Shown: positions 54,728-62,138 of the stretch, piece by piece
How the letters are laid out: every line of letters starts with the position of its first letter
Position numbering within the stretch: the stretch's first letter is position 1
From: Candidatus Peregrinibacteria bacterium HGW-Peregrinibacteria-1
GTDB taxonomy: Bacteria > Patescibacteriota > Gracilibacteria > UBA1369 > LOWO2-01-FULL-3
NCBI GenBank assembly: GCA_002839505.1
Contig: PGYE01000001.1
Location: forward strand, 294,459 to 358,458
Direction: 5' to 3'
Length of the DNA: 64,000 bases
Notes under the pieces: model-generated
What the model saw: only the letters and a program-made list of their open reading frames with translations
Told to the model about the DNA's origin: nothing
The model's database searches: none
Position numbers and translations under genes: made by a program

Positions 54728-57330
54728 AAGTTTGTTTTAATGTTTTTTTTCAACTCACTAAGTTTATTCAGCGCCTCCAAAGGCGTCAATTCATCGACAT
54801 CAATCTCACTCAACTCTTCAACAAGGCTAGTATGCGCCCTATTTTCCGAATAATCAAAAACAATCTCCTGCTGTTTCTTTTCAATAGCACCATCTGTCGA
54901 CACACCGTCATGTTCAGCCTCCAATCTCGACAGCACCTCTTTTGCTCTCTCGACCGTTTCACGCGGCAAACCCGCCAACTTAGCGACCTCAATTCCATAG
55001 CTCTTATTCACCGCCCCCGCAACAACCTTATACATAAACTTCACCTCGCCATCTTTCTCTCGCACCATCACACTGTAATTATTCGCCTTTTCCAGACTCT
55101 CCGCCAAGTCCACCAACTCATGATAATGTGTCGCAAATAAACTCTTCGCACCAATAACATTGTGGACATATTCCATAATCGCCCACGCTATACTTAATCC
55201 GTCATAAGTCGAAGTCCCACGCCCAATTTCATCCAAAATAATCAGACTTCTCTCCGTCGCATTATTCAAAATATAGGCCGCCTCCTGCATCTCCACCATA
55301 AAAGTACTATCACCTGTCGCCAAATTATCACTTGCCCCCACCCGCGTAAAAATCCTATCCACCACCCCCAAACTCATCTCCTCAACCGGCACAAAACTCC
55401 CTATCTGAGCCATCAAAACCAGCACCGCCACCTGCCTCAAAAAAGTCGACTTACCACCCATATTAGGCCCCGTAATCAACAAAAACCTCTCACTTTCATC
55501 CAAAGTACAATCATTTGGCACAAAATCTTTCAAATACGACAACCTCTCCACCACCGGATGCCTGCCGTTCACAACTCGAATCACATTTTCCTCTACAAAA
55601 ACCGGCCTGCGATAACTAAACCGCTCCGCATTAAAAGCAAAATTTGTATAAACATCCAAATATGCCACCGCCACCGCCAACTCCTGAATATCCTTCAACC
55701 TCTCCAACACCGCCATTCTCACCCCATAAAACAACTCATACTCCAGCTCCTTAATCCTATCCTCTGCATTCAACACCTTATCCTCATACTCCTTCAACTC
55801 CGGAATAAAATACCGTTCCGCATTCACCAAAGTCTGCTTACGAATATAATAATCCGGCACCAAACCGGCATTCACCTTACTCACCTCAATATGATAACCA
55901 AAAACCTTATTATACTTAATTTTCAAACTATTTATCCCCGTACTTTCAATCTCCCTTCTTTGTAAATCCGCAATAAAACCCTTTCCCTCACGACTAATCG
56001 CCTTCAAATCATCCAATTCACTATTATAACCGCTCCTTATCATCCCCCCATCTCTCACCGACATCGGTGACTCCTCGTTAATTGCCTCATCAATCAAATC
56101 CACCAATTCCTGAAAATCATGAAACCCTCCCCAAACCCCCTCCAATTCTCTCGCCTCATTCAGCAACTTTTTCAGATCAGCCACCACACCCAAAGACTGT
56201 TTCAGAGCCACCAAATCACGAGCATTACCACTACCGATACTCAAACGCGCCAACAACCTCTCAATATCATAAACCTTATCCAAAATATCCCTCACCCCTC
56301 TCAACAGCCCACTATCTTTCACAAAAAACTCCACCGCATCAAGCCTCTTCTCTATTCTGGCTCGATCCAGCAGGGGAGTCACAATTAATTTCCTCATCAA
56401 TCTCGCCCCCATCGCCGTCAAAGTATTATCCAACACATCAACCAAACTACCCTCCCGCTTCCCCTCTCTATTAGTCAAAAACAACTCCAAATTGCGCACC
56501 AAAGAATCATCCACCGCCATATAATCACTGGAACTATAAAAAGAAACCTTTCTTACATGCTTCAGCTCATTCTTTTGCGTCTCCAAAAGATAATTCAACA
56601 GAACCGCCCCCGCCTTCTTCGCCCCATTTCTTCCTTCTAAACCAAAAACACTTAAATTTTTAACCCCAAAATGCCCCATCAAAAAATCCTCCGCGTCTCG
56701 CACCGCCTGCGCCTCAAAAACATATCCCCCAAACTCCCTAAACACACCATTCAACTTATCAAAAAACTCACTACCTCTTTCCACAATTCCCTCCGTAGGA
56801 CTAAATTTTTTCAACTCATCCGCCACAGCTTTAAAAGAATCAAACTCCGTCACCAAAAACTCTCCCGTCGTCAAATCCGCAATCGCAAAACCAAATAAAT
56901 CACCTCCCCGACCCCCTCGACCCCCTTTCTCCGACCTCAAACTCACCACAGTCGCCACATAATTATTATGCTTACGATCCACCACCTTCTCATCAAAAGT
57001 CGTCCCAGGCGTCACCACTCTGGTCACCGCCCTCTCTACAATTCCCTTCCCCGCAGGAGACATCTGTTCACAAATCGCCACCTTCTTCCCCGCCTTCGTC
57101 AACTTCCACAAATACTGATCCAACGCATGAAAAGGCACTCCACACATCGGAGTTTTATTCTCGCCATTTTTATTTCTAGCCGTCAAAGTAATCCCCAAAA
57201 TCTTCGACGCCACCTCGGCATCTTCAAAAAACATCTCATAAAAATCACCTAAACGATACATAACTATGCATTCCGAATATTCATTTTTCACCTTCATATA
57301 TTGCGCCATCATCGGCGTCAAATTTGCCAT
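54724..57330 (-). CDS. mutS: DNA mismatch repair protein MutS
   Basis: Recognises mismatches and small loops. 868 residues, normal. The N-terminal mismatch-binding domain has CIVMYRLGDFYEMFFEDAEV (Phe-x-Glu motif FYE). The connector, lever (YIRKQTLVNAERYFIPELKE) and clamp follow. The ATPase domain has Walker A GPNMGGKSTFLRQ, GRGTSTYDGLSIAWA (signature) and the switch His in FATHYHEL. The C-terminus ends KKNIKTNL and is followed by a TGA that overlaps the next ATG. First gene of the three-gene minus-strand operon. Confidence 0.97.
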   Translation of the reverse strand: MANLTPMMAQYMKVKNEYSECIVMYRLGDFYEMFFEDAEVASKILGITLTARNKNGENKTPMCGVPFHALDQYLWKLTKAGKKVAICEQMSPAGKGIVERAVTRVVTPGTTFDEKVVDRKHNNYVATVVSLRSEKGGRGGRGGDLFGFAIADLTTGEFLVTEFDSFKAVADELKKFSPTEGIVERGSEFFDKLNGVFREFGGYVFEAQAVRDAEDFLMGHFGVKNLSVFGLEGRNGAKKAGAVLLNYLLETQKNELKHVRKVSFYSSSDYMAVDDSLVRNLELFLTNREGKREGSLVDVLDNTLTAMGARLMRKLIVTPLLDRARIEKRLDAVEFFVKDSGLLRGVRDILDKVYDIERLLARLSIGSGNARDLVALKQSLGVVADLKKLLNEARELEGVWGGFHDFQELVDLIDEAINEESPMSVRDGGMIRSGYNSELDDLKAISREGKGFIADLQRREIESTGINSLKIKYNKVFGYHIEVSKVNAGLVPDYYIRKQTLVNAERYFIPELKEYEDKVLNAEDRIKELEYELFYGVRMAVLERLKDIQELAVAVAYLDVYTNFAFNAERFSYRRPVFVEENVIRVVNGRHPVVERLSYLKDFVPNDCTLDESERFLLITGPNMGGKSTFLRQVAVLVLMAQIGSFVPVEEMSLGVVDRIFTRVGASDNLATGDSTFMVEMQEAAYILNNATERSLIILDEIGRGTSTYDGLSIAWAIMEYVHNVIGAKSLFATHYHELVDLAESLEKANNYSVMVREKDGEVKFMYKVVAGAVNKSYGIEVAKLAGLPRETVERAKEVLSRLEAEHDGVSTDGAIEKKQQEIVFDYSENRAHTSLVEELSEIDVDELTPLEALNKLSELKKNIKTNL

Positions 57331-57421
57331 ATTTTCAACGATTTAAGCCCAAAACAATCTATCCCATAGCGTTGACTAATTCAATCCATTTCCCCAATTA
57401 ACTCAAATTCCCCCAATTAAC

Positions 57422-58516
57422 TCAAAAAATACTCAAATTATAATTGCTTCGCACCCCCGCAACCCCCATCCCTACCAATCTAATACTCCTTCCGACAGCC
57501 ACCCGTTTATTAAAAAGCTCCTTCGCCAGATCAAACAAATCCTCCGGCGTCCGAGAAAAATAACCTAAATCCCGACTAAAACCCACATCACTAAAAATAT
57601 TATTTCCCTGAAAATTACGATACCTAATCTTCACAAAAACACTCTTTGCCATTAAATCACCAGCCTTCAACTTCTCACAAACCGTCTCAGCAATTTCATA
57701 AATCTGGCTTAGACAATAATCATGGTTTTGAATATACGGATAAAAAGACCTCTCCTTCGATATTGATTTTGGATCGACATCCTCCCCCCGTACTATTCGA
57801 TTATCCGCTCCCTGCGCCTTTTGCCACAATGGAATACCTTGAATACCCAATATCCTAATCACACTATCCATATCCAACGCTGCAAAATTACCAATTTTCT
57901 CAATCCCAAACCGATTCAACACCATGAAAGTCTTCCTCCCGACACCAGGCAGCGTCCTGACCGGCATCCCTCCCATAAACTCCAACTCCTTTCCAAACGG
58001 CACATAAGTCAATTTATGAGGCTTATTATAGCTTGAGGCCACCTTAGCCACCACCTTGCTACTTGCCACCCCGCACGACACCGTAATTCCCAATTTTTGA
58101 TGAATTTCCTGCATAATACTTCTCCCAATATCAACCGGTAAAACACCCATACTCTGGACAGTATCCTCAATATCCAAATATGCCTCATCTACAGACATCA
58201 TCTCAACCTTACTTGAATAATTTTTAAAAACATCATACATCCCCTTTGAAAACTCTCTATACGCCGTAAAATTTGGTTTCACCACGACTGCATTAGGACA
58301 CAAATCCATGGCTTTATAGAAAGGCATACCAGTCTTTATTCCCAGTGATTTTGCCTCATAACTTGCTGCGCAAACAATCCCTCGCCCCTCATCCGTTCCC
58401 CCCACAATTACCTGTTTACCTTTTAATTTTGGATTAAGCGCCTGTTCCACAGATGCAAAGTAAGCATCTGCATCCACATGCATGATTAACTGTTTTCTGT
58501 TGATTATAGGTATCAT
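57422..58516 (-). CDS. dinB: DNA polymerase IV (DinB, Y-family)
   Basis: Translesion DNA polymerase. The ATG at 58514-58516 gives 364 residues; a GTG six codons upstream is less likely. Catalytic palm motifs are MHVDADAYFASVEQALNP (first Asp pair), YEAKSLGIKTGMPFYKAMDL, MMSVDEAYLDIED (SVDEA), and TVSCGVASSKVVAKVASSYNKP; the HhH region LPGVGRKTFMVLNRFGIEKIG and the little finger follow. It lacks a recognisable beta-clamp-binding tail (ends NYNLSIF, though this could itself be a clamp motif of the QLxLF type). It lies downstream of the lexA region on the same strand, fitting an SOS role. Stop codon TGA. Confidence 0.95.
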   Translation of the reverse strand: MIPIINRKQLIMHVDADAYFASVEQALNPKLKGKQVIVGGTDEGRGIVCAASYEAKSLGIKTGMPFYKAMDLCPNAVVVKPNFTAYREFSKGMYDVFKNYSSKVEMMSVDEAYLDIEDTVQSMGVLPVDIGRSIMQEIHQKLGITVSCGVASSKVVAKVASSYNKPHKLTYVPFGKELEFMGGMPVRTLPGVGRKTFMVLNRFGIEKIGNFAALDMDSVIRILGIQGIPLWQKAQGADNRIVRGEDVDPKSISKERSFYPYIQNHDYCLSQIYEIAETVCEKLKAGDLMAKSVFVKIRYRNFQGNNIFSDVGFSRDLGYFSRTPEDLFDLAKELFNKRVAVGRSIRLVGMGVAGVRSNYNLSIF

Positions 58517-58556
58517 AAAGCGAGTTATTTCCACTTGAAATCAAGTTAATCCCAAA

Positions 58557-58760
58557 TTATATGGCTCTCACTTTAACGCCAAACCCATAATGCTTTTCTC
58601 TCAAGTCGCGCCTAAATGCTCTCATTTTATCCCACATGCTTCTCTTGCTGACATGTACGGCCTTCCTCCAACTTTGTGCAGTGTTCACGCGCCTGCGCTT
58701 TTTCATTCTGATCCCGTTACGACTCAAAGTATTCGTATCTATTGTTAGTGTTATAAACAT
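58557..58760 (-). CDS. small basic hypothetical protein between lexA and dinB
   Basis: A 67-residue, strongly basic protein (KKRRRVNTAQSWRKAVHVSK in the middle, tail YGFGVKVRAI) of no family I know. It begins 40 bp upstream of dinB on the same strand and could be co-transcribed with it. High Arg/Lys content suggests nucleic-acid binding. The only support for coding is position, a sensible ATG and an AT-rich upstream region, so moderate confidence. Confidence 0.45.
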   Translation of the reverse strand: MFITLTIDTNTLSRNGIRMKKRRRVNTAQSWRKAVHVSKRSMWDKMRAFRRDLREKHYGFGVKVRAI

Positions 58761-58805
58761 GATTTGTTTTGTTAAAATATAAATTTGTTTATTGCGAAAA
58801 TCGCT

Positions 58806-58824
58806 ACTTCAAATAAGTTGAAGT
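58806..58824. repeat. palindrome upstream of the small basic gene
   Basis: ACTTCAA-ATAAG-TTGAAGT, a perfect 7-bp inverted repeat, 46 bp upstream of the ATG at 58760. A possible operator; it differs from the lexA boxes. Confidence 0.45.
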
Positions 58825-58876
58825 TTTGACCGTTATTATCTGATTAGTTTACCTTTTTATGTTCTCTCCGTTCCTC

Positions 58877-59500
58877 TTAGTAATATTTTCTGATCATAGA
58901 GACCACAACCCCCTGTACCTCAAGGCTATTAGCCGGATAGATATCTTTATACTCAGGATTTTCTGCCTGCAAATAAAATTTCCCATCCTTCTTGACCAGT
59001 CTTTTAAGCGTATTCCCTCCATCAATCAACGCTACTACGATATCTTCGGCTCGAGGCTCTCTTTTCATATCAACCACGACTAAATCTCCCTCATGAATAC
59101 CAGCATTAATCATACTGTTACCCGTGACCTCCAACAAAAAACAATTCTTACTACTATCAGCTATATCAGAGCCCACCTCCATATATCCCTCCATATATTC
59201 TTCGCTCAATACAGCTCCACCCGCTGGAATAAATCCCAATATCGGCAACTTAAATTGCTGGCTGGTTCCCTCGAGACGCTCTCTTACAACATTCAGAAGT
59301 TTAATACCTCTTGGAGTATCATCTTTTTCAATGAATCCCTTTTCAATCAGCCCTTTCAGGTGTTTTAAAATACTGTTATCCGAGCTTACTCCAAAATGCT
59401 CTCGCATTTCTTTAATCGTAGGGGATTTACCATGAGCCATTTGGTATTCTTCGATGAAGTTGTAAACAGCTTCTTGTTTTTCCGTTAAATAATTTTCCAT
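58877..59500 (-). CDS. lexA: SOS-response repressor LexA
   Basis: Winged-helix repressor that self-cleaves with RecA-ssDNA. The ATG at 59498-59500 is chosen (207 residues) because LexA proteins begin with a sequence like MENYLTEKQEAVYNFIEEYQ; upstream in-frame codons overlap the operators. The DNA-binding domain covers about 1-65 (SPTIKEMREHFGVSS recognition region). The Ala-Gly cleavage site is in GFIPAGGAVL, the catalytic Ser in VTGNSMINAGIHEGD and the catalytic Lys in GGNTLKRLV. Two operators in its promoter suggest autorepression. The dinB gene lies downstream. Confidence 0.95.
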   Translation of the reverse strand: MENYLTEKQEAVYNFIEEYQMAHGKSPTIKEMREHFGVSSDNSILKHLKGLIEKGFIEKDDTPRGIKLLNVVRERLEGTSQQFKLPILGFIPAGGAVLSEEYMEGYMEVGSDIADSSKNCFLLEVTGNSMINAGIHEGDLVVVDMKREPRAEDIVVALIDGGNTLKRLVKKDGKFYLQAENPEYKDIYPANSLEVQGVVVSMIRKYY

Positions 59501-59510
59501 AAGACTTATA

Positions 59511-59528
59511 GGTGAGTGTATGATCACC
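59511..59528. promoter_or_regulatory. putative LexA operator 1
   Basis: GGTGA-N8-TCACC on the + strand, just downstream of the lexA -10 box and 10 bp before the ATG. It resembles operator 2, and both are preceded by ATA. Confidence 0.75.
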
Positions 59529-59531
59529 CTC

Positions 59532-59560
59532 AATATAGGTGAGTGCACCCTCACCGTCAA
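59532..59560 (-). promoter_or_regulatory. lexA: lexA promoter
   Basis: On the minus strand: TTGACG (59555-59560), a 17-bp spacer and TATATT (59532-59537). Operator 2 fills the spacer almost exactly. Confidence 0.8.
59538..59555. promoter_or_regulatory. putative LexA operator 2
   Basis: GGTGA-N8-TCACC inside the promoter spacer. On the minus strand the two sites read GGTGAtcaTaCACTCACC and GGTGAgggTgCACTCACC, 27 bp apart centre to centre, with a shared right half CACTCACC. The motif differs from both the E. coli (CTGT-N8-ACAG) and Bacillus (CGAAC-N4-GTTCG) LexA boxes. Confidence 0.75.
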
Positions 59561-59572
59561 GTGTTTTTTTCT

Positions 59573-60094
59573 TTAAATATGGCTCTTGTCTCGATATCCC
59601 AGTACCCAAGCCCAAAAAACCCACAAAAAAGTTTTCATATTTGCATTATATTGATCCACCATTCCATTATAAGTTTTTGTTTTTTCCTCAATATTTTGTT
59701 TTAAATCCCGCAATTCTTTGCTCAACACAAGATAGTTCACATTTGTTCCAAGACCTTTGTTTGATCCCGCCAAAGCAAAAACCGCCTCAATTTTCCTTTC
59801 TAGGTCCGCCTCCGCCACCATTCTCTCCTTCTTTTCTTCTCCTGCCAAAACCGCCACCTTCCTCAATTTGATCAATTCCTCGATTAAATTGTCATTTTCC
59901 AGACCACAATATCTCATGGTTTCTACCAGATTCGGCACCATATCTTGCCGTTTTCTCATAACTTGATTCACCAATTCCCACTCATCATCCATCCGTACAC
60001 TCCAAAACCGCAGATGACGATAAGCAAAAACCCCCCACACCACAACGACCAGCGCCACACTAACTATCAATATCCACCAATTATAAACTTCCAT
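59573..60094 (-). CDS. LemA family protein
   Basis: A 173-residue protein with an N-terminal membrane helix (about 7-23: WILIVSVALVVVVWGVF) followed by the LemA-type long helical bundle: WELVNQVMRKRQDMVPNLVE, then AVLAGEEKKERMVAEADLER and NYLVLSKELRDLKQNIEEKT. The motif 'N-x-x-L-V-x-x-R-x-D-M-V-P-N-L-V' is a good match. Mostly extracellular or periplasm-facing; function unknown. It lies just upstream of the lexA operators on the same strand, with a 13-bp gap to the lexA -35 box. Confidence 0.85.
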   Translation of the reverse strand: MEVYNWWILIVSVALVVVVWGVFAYRHLRFWSVRMDDEWELVNQVMRKRQDMVPNLVETMRYCGLENDNLIEELIKLRKVAVLAGEEKKERMVAEADLERKIEAVFALAGSNKGLGTNVNYLVLSKELRDLKQNIEEKTKTYNGMVDQYNANMKTFLWVFWAWVLGYRDKSHI

Positions 60095-60183
60095 ACAGCA
60101 TTATAAATTAATAACTTTATCAAAATATAGAATCTTTTTGCTCAAATGCCAAATCTCTTAGCTTCCCAGACCCCCAATCTCAA

Positions 60184-60219
60184 CAAAAAGCCCGCTACCA
60201 AGACATGCCTGGTAGCGGG
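60184..60219 (-). terminator. rho-independent terminator of the rpsF-ssb-rpsR operon
   Basis: CCCGCTACCA (60191-60200) and TGGTAGCGGG (60210-60219) form a perfect 10-bp stem around nine bases. On the minus strand the stem is followed by CTTTTTGTTG. Confidence 0.92.
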
Positions 60220-60243
60220 TTACGCGCTCAATCTCGAATCACA

Positions 60244-60456
60244 TTACTTAGTGAAAGGAATCAAACCCATATATCTCGCATTCTTAATCGCTTTTGCAAG
60301 CATCTTTTGATACTTAAGAGAGGTTCCTGAGTAATACTTTGGTGTAATCTTGTTGTATTTAGTAATAAACTTCTTCAACAACGGAACATTTTTGTAATCG
60401 ATATAGTTGATGTTGTTCTCTTTAAAGAAACATCGTCTGTTATTATAAGTAGGCAT
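60244..60456 (-). CDS. rpsR: 30S ribosomal protein S18
   Basis: 70-residue ribosomal protein S18: INYIDYKNVPLLKKFITKYN and SGTSLKYQKMLAKAIKNARY followed by MGLIPF. Normal, though the first part (RRCFFKENN) keeps a single Cys. Third gene in rpsF-ssb-rpsR, the classic arrangement, closed by a terminator. Confidence 0.96.
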   Translation of the reverse strand: MPTYNNRRCFFKENNINYIDYKNVPLLKKFITKYNKITPKYYSGTSLKYQKMLAKAIKNARYMGLIPFTK

Positions 60457-60484
60457 AATTTATTTAAAGTTAGAATGGTTTTAT

Positions 60485-60928
60485 TTAGAACATGTTTTCT
60501 GAAGAATCATAGTGATCATCACCGTCACCATGACTATGACTTCCTTCATTATTGTCAGCGGTGTATTCATCATCTCCATCATCGCTACCATCACCGCGCT
60601 TATTGAGCATAATCATATCTTGGGCAACTATTTCTGTTCTGTATCTCTTTTCTTTGCTCTCGTCCTCTTCCCAGATCCTAGTCTTCAAATAACCCTCAAT
60701 ATAAACCAATTTACCCTTTTTTAGGTATTCATTACAGATTTCACCAAGCTTTGCCCATGCTACAACTTCATGAAACTCTGTAGATTTTTTTCTATCACTA
60801 TCATTTGTTGTCCATTCTCGGTTTGTCGCAATACCAAACGAAGTGATCACTTGACCGCCTTGTGTGGTCTTCATAACTGGATCACGCGTTAAATTTCCGA
60901 TTAAAATGACTTTGTTTACACTTCTCAT
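60485..60928 (-). CDS. ssb: single-stranded DNA-binding protein
   Basis: A 147-residue SSB with an OB fold: RSVNKVILIGNLTRDPVMKT, ITSFGIATNREWT, EFHEVVAWAKLGEICNEYLK, YIEGYLKTRIWEED and EIVAQDMIML. An acidic tail rich in Asp, Ser and His ends in DSSENMF, in place of the usual DDDIPF tip, which may alter partner binding. Second gene in the rpsF operon. Confidence 0.95.
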   Translation of the reverse strand: MRSVNKVILIGNLTRDPVMKTTQGGQVITSFGIATNREWTTNDSDRKKSTEFHEVVAWAKLGEICNEYLKKGKLVYIEGYLKTRIWEEDESKEKRYRTEIVAQDMIMLNKRGDGSDDGDDEYTADNNEGSHSHGDGDDHYDSSENMF

Positions 60929-60966
60929 AATATTTTAGTTAATTTACAAAATAAACACTTAATGCT

Positions 60967-61464
60967 TTATACGGTAATGTCGGGATCGCCCACAATACCT
61001 TCCAATTTTTTATCGGCCTCCTCCACCTTGGTCTTGGCGGGAGATTTTTTAGGTTCTGTATCTTTCTTTTCAGCTTTAGCCTTAGCCTCAGATTTTTCAG
61101 TCGCTTTACTTTCTTCAAGTGCTTGAGCAGCCTCATCCTTATAAGCATCCAAACTTTTCAACTGATAATCAGCTGGAGTCTTAATAGTCAAATATCTCAA
61201 GATATCTTGATTTAGATTCAATGGCTTTTCGATTGTTTTCAATGTTCTACTATCCATGTTGAAATTAACAACCCAGTAATATCCACTATCTTCTTTCTTG
61301 ATAGTATAGCTGAATTCGCGCAATCCCCAAAAATCCTCAGTGGTAATTTTACCGCCTTTAGATGTTAACAGGTCTCGCACTTCTTGAAGTTTTTCCTCGA
61401 TTTTAGCCTCTCCGATTGAGGATGAGAAGATAATCATCATCTCATAATTTAGTCTTTTTTCCAT
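60967..61464 (-). CDS. rpsF: 30S ribosomal protein S6 with extended charged tail
   Basis: The S6 domain covers about residues 5-105: YEMMIIFSSSIGEAKIEEKL, TTEDFWGLREFSYTIKKEDS, GYYWVVNFNMDSRTLKTIEK and LNQDILRYLTIK. A tail of about 60 residues follows, rich in Lys, Glu and Ala (EAKAKAEKKDTEPKKSPAKT), much longer than the short tails of most S6. First gene of the rpsF-ssb-rpsR operon. An AAAGGA sequence precedes the ATG closely. Confidence 0.95.
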   Translation of the reverse strand: MEKRLNYEMMIIFSSSIGEAKIEEKLQEVRDLLTSKGGKITTEDFWGLREFSYTIKKEDSGYYWVVNFNMDSRTLKTIEKPLNLNQDILRYLTIKTPADYQLKSLDAYKDEAAQALEESKATEKSEAKAKAEKKDTEPKKSPAKTKVEEADKKLEGIVGDPDITV

Positions 61465-61786
61465 TTCCTTTGGGTTAAGAAATATATTTAGCCCTATGCC
61501 TTCCTACGGGGATTGATCAATCAAACCCTTGGTAAGACTTCAACACAGAGCAGAAAATGGCCGAAGCCAGAGGAATCTACCCTACGATTGACAAATAGGC
61601 AAGTAAATAGTGAATGAAGCCAAACAAGAAAACGCACAACAACACCTTTTTGCTAACTTTGCAACAATATATTCTTGCAAAATACGGCTTACCGTAGGAA
61701 GATACTATGAACATTTCACTTGTATTAACCATCTATTGACCGGAAACAAATTAAGTGCTAATGTCGCAGTCGTAAGGTAAAAGGAA
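61465..61786. other. 322-bp divergent region between rpsF and the M23 peptidase gene
   Basis: No gene seen. It contains a perfect palindrome GATTGATCAATC (61511-61522). Two copies of CCGTAGGAAG occur, one in each transcription direction (61500-61509 on the minus strand; 61692-61701 on the plus strand). A candidate rpsF promoter on the minus strand is TTGCCT-N17-TAGATT around 61573-61601. The rpsF leader may hold an S6-S18 autoregulatory structure, but I cannot prove it. Confidence 0.5.
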
Positions 61787-62138
61787 ATGAGACGCAATAG
61801 ATACGAAGACGAACTTAGAGTTTTTAAAAGCTAATCAACAAACCATAAATACCTACACAGAAACATTACAGGTAAACAAACTCGCTAGACGACATCGTCA
61901 CCTAAAAGCCTTTTCCGCAGGACAAAGACTTAAGAATAGCGTAAAGCAAACAGCAGAAAGTATTATCAGGCCATTATACAAAGCACTACCCAAAATAAAC
62001 ATTGGGAATTTTACTGATACCTTATCTCAAGTTGGCGAGGCTTCACGAATCACCGACATATTCTCCCCGGCATCACCTAAGAAAAAGGTTCTTTTTCAAT
62101 CTATACTATTAAGTGCCGGAGTACTGATCGTCAGCTCA
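61787..62138 (+). other. 5' part of the M23 peptidase gene, separated by a +1 frame change
   Basis: An ATG at 61787, closely preceded by AAAGG, opens MRRNRYEDELRVFKS and then hits TAA at 61832. One base further on, after the tract TTTTTAAAA (61821-61829), the peptidase frame is open: it encodes a basic stretch of about 85 residues (ANQQTINTYTETLQVNKLAR onward) and a membrane helix (LFQSILLSAGVLIVSSL) and runs into the annotated body. In the body frame there is no ATG or GTG from the stop at 61788-61790 to 62139. A +1 shift in the homopolymer (true mutation, phase switch, programmed shift or assembly error) explains both pieces. Confidence 0.65.

Noticed and set aside
61465-61786. RNase P RNA, tmRNA or SRP RNA in the divergent region
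   Set aside because: I looked for the conserved cores (for example GAGGAAAGTCC of RNase P and GGAAGCAGC-type SRP loop) and found none.
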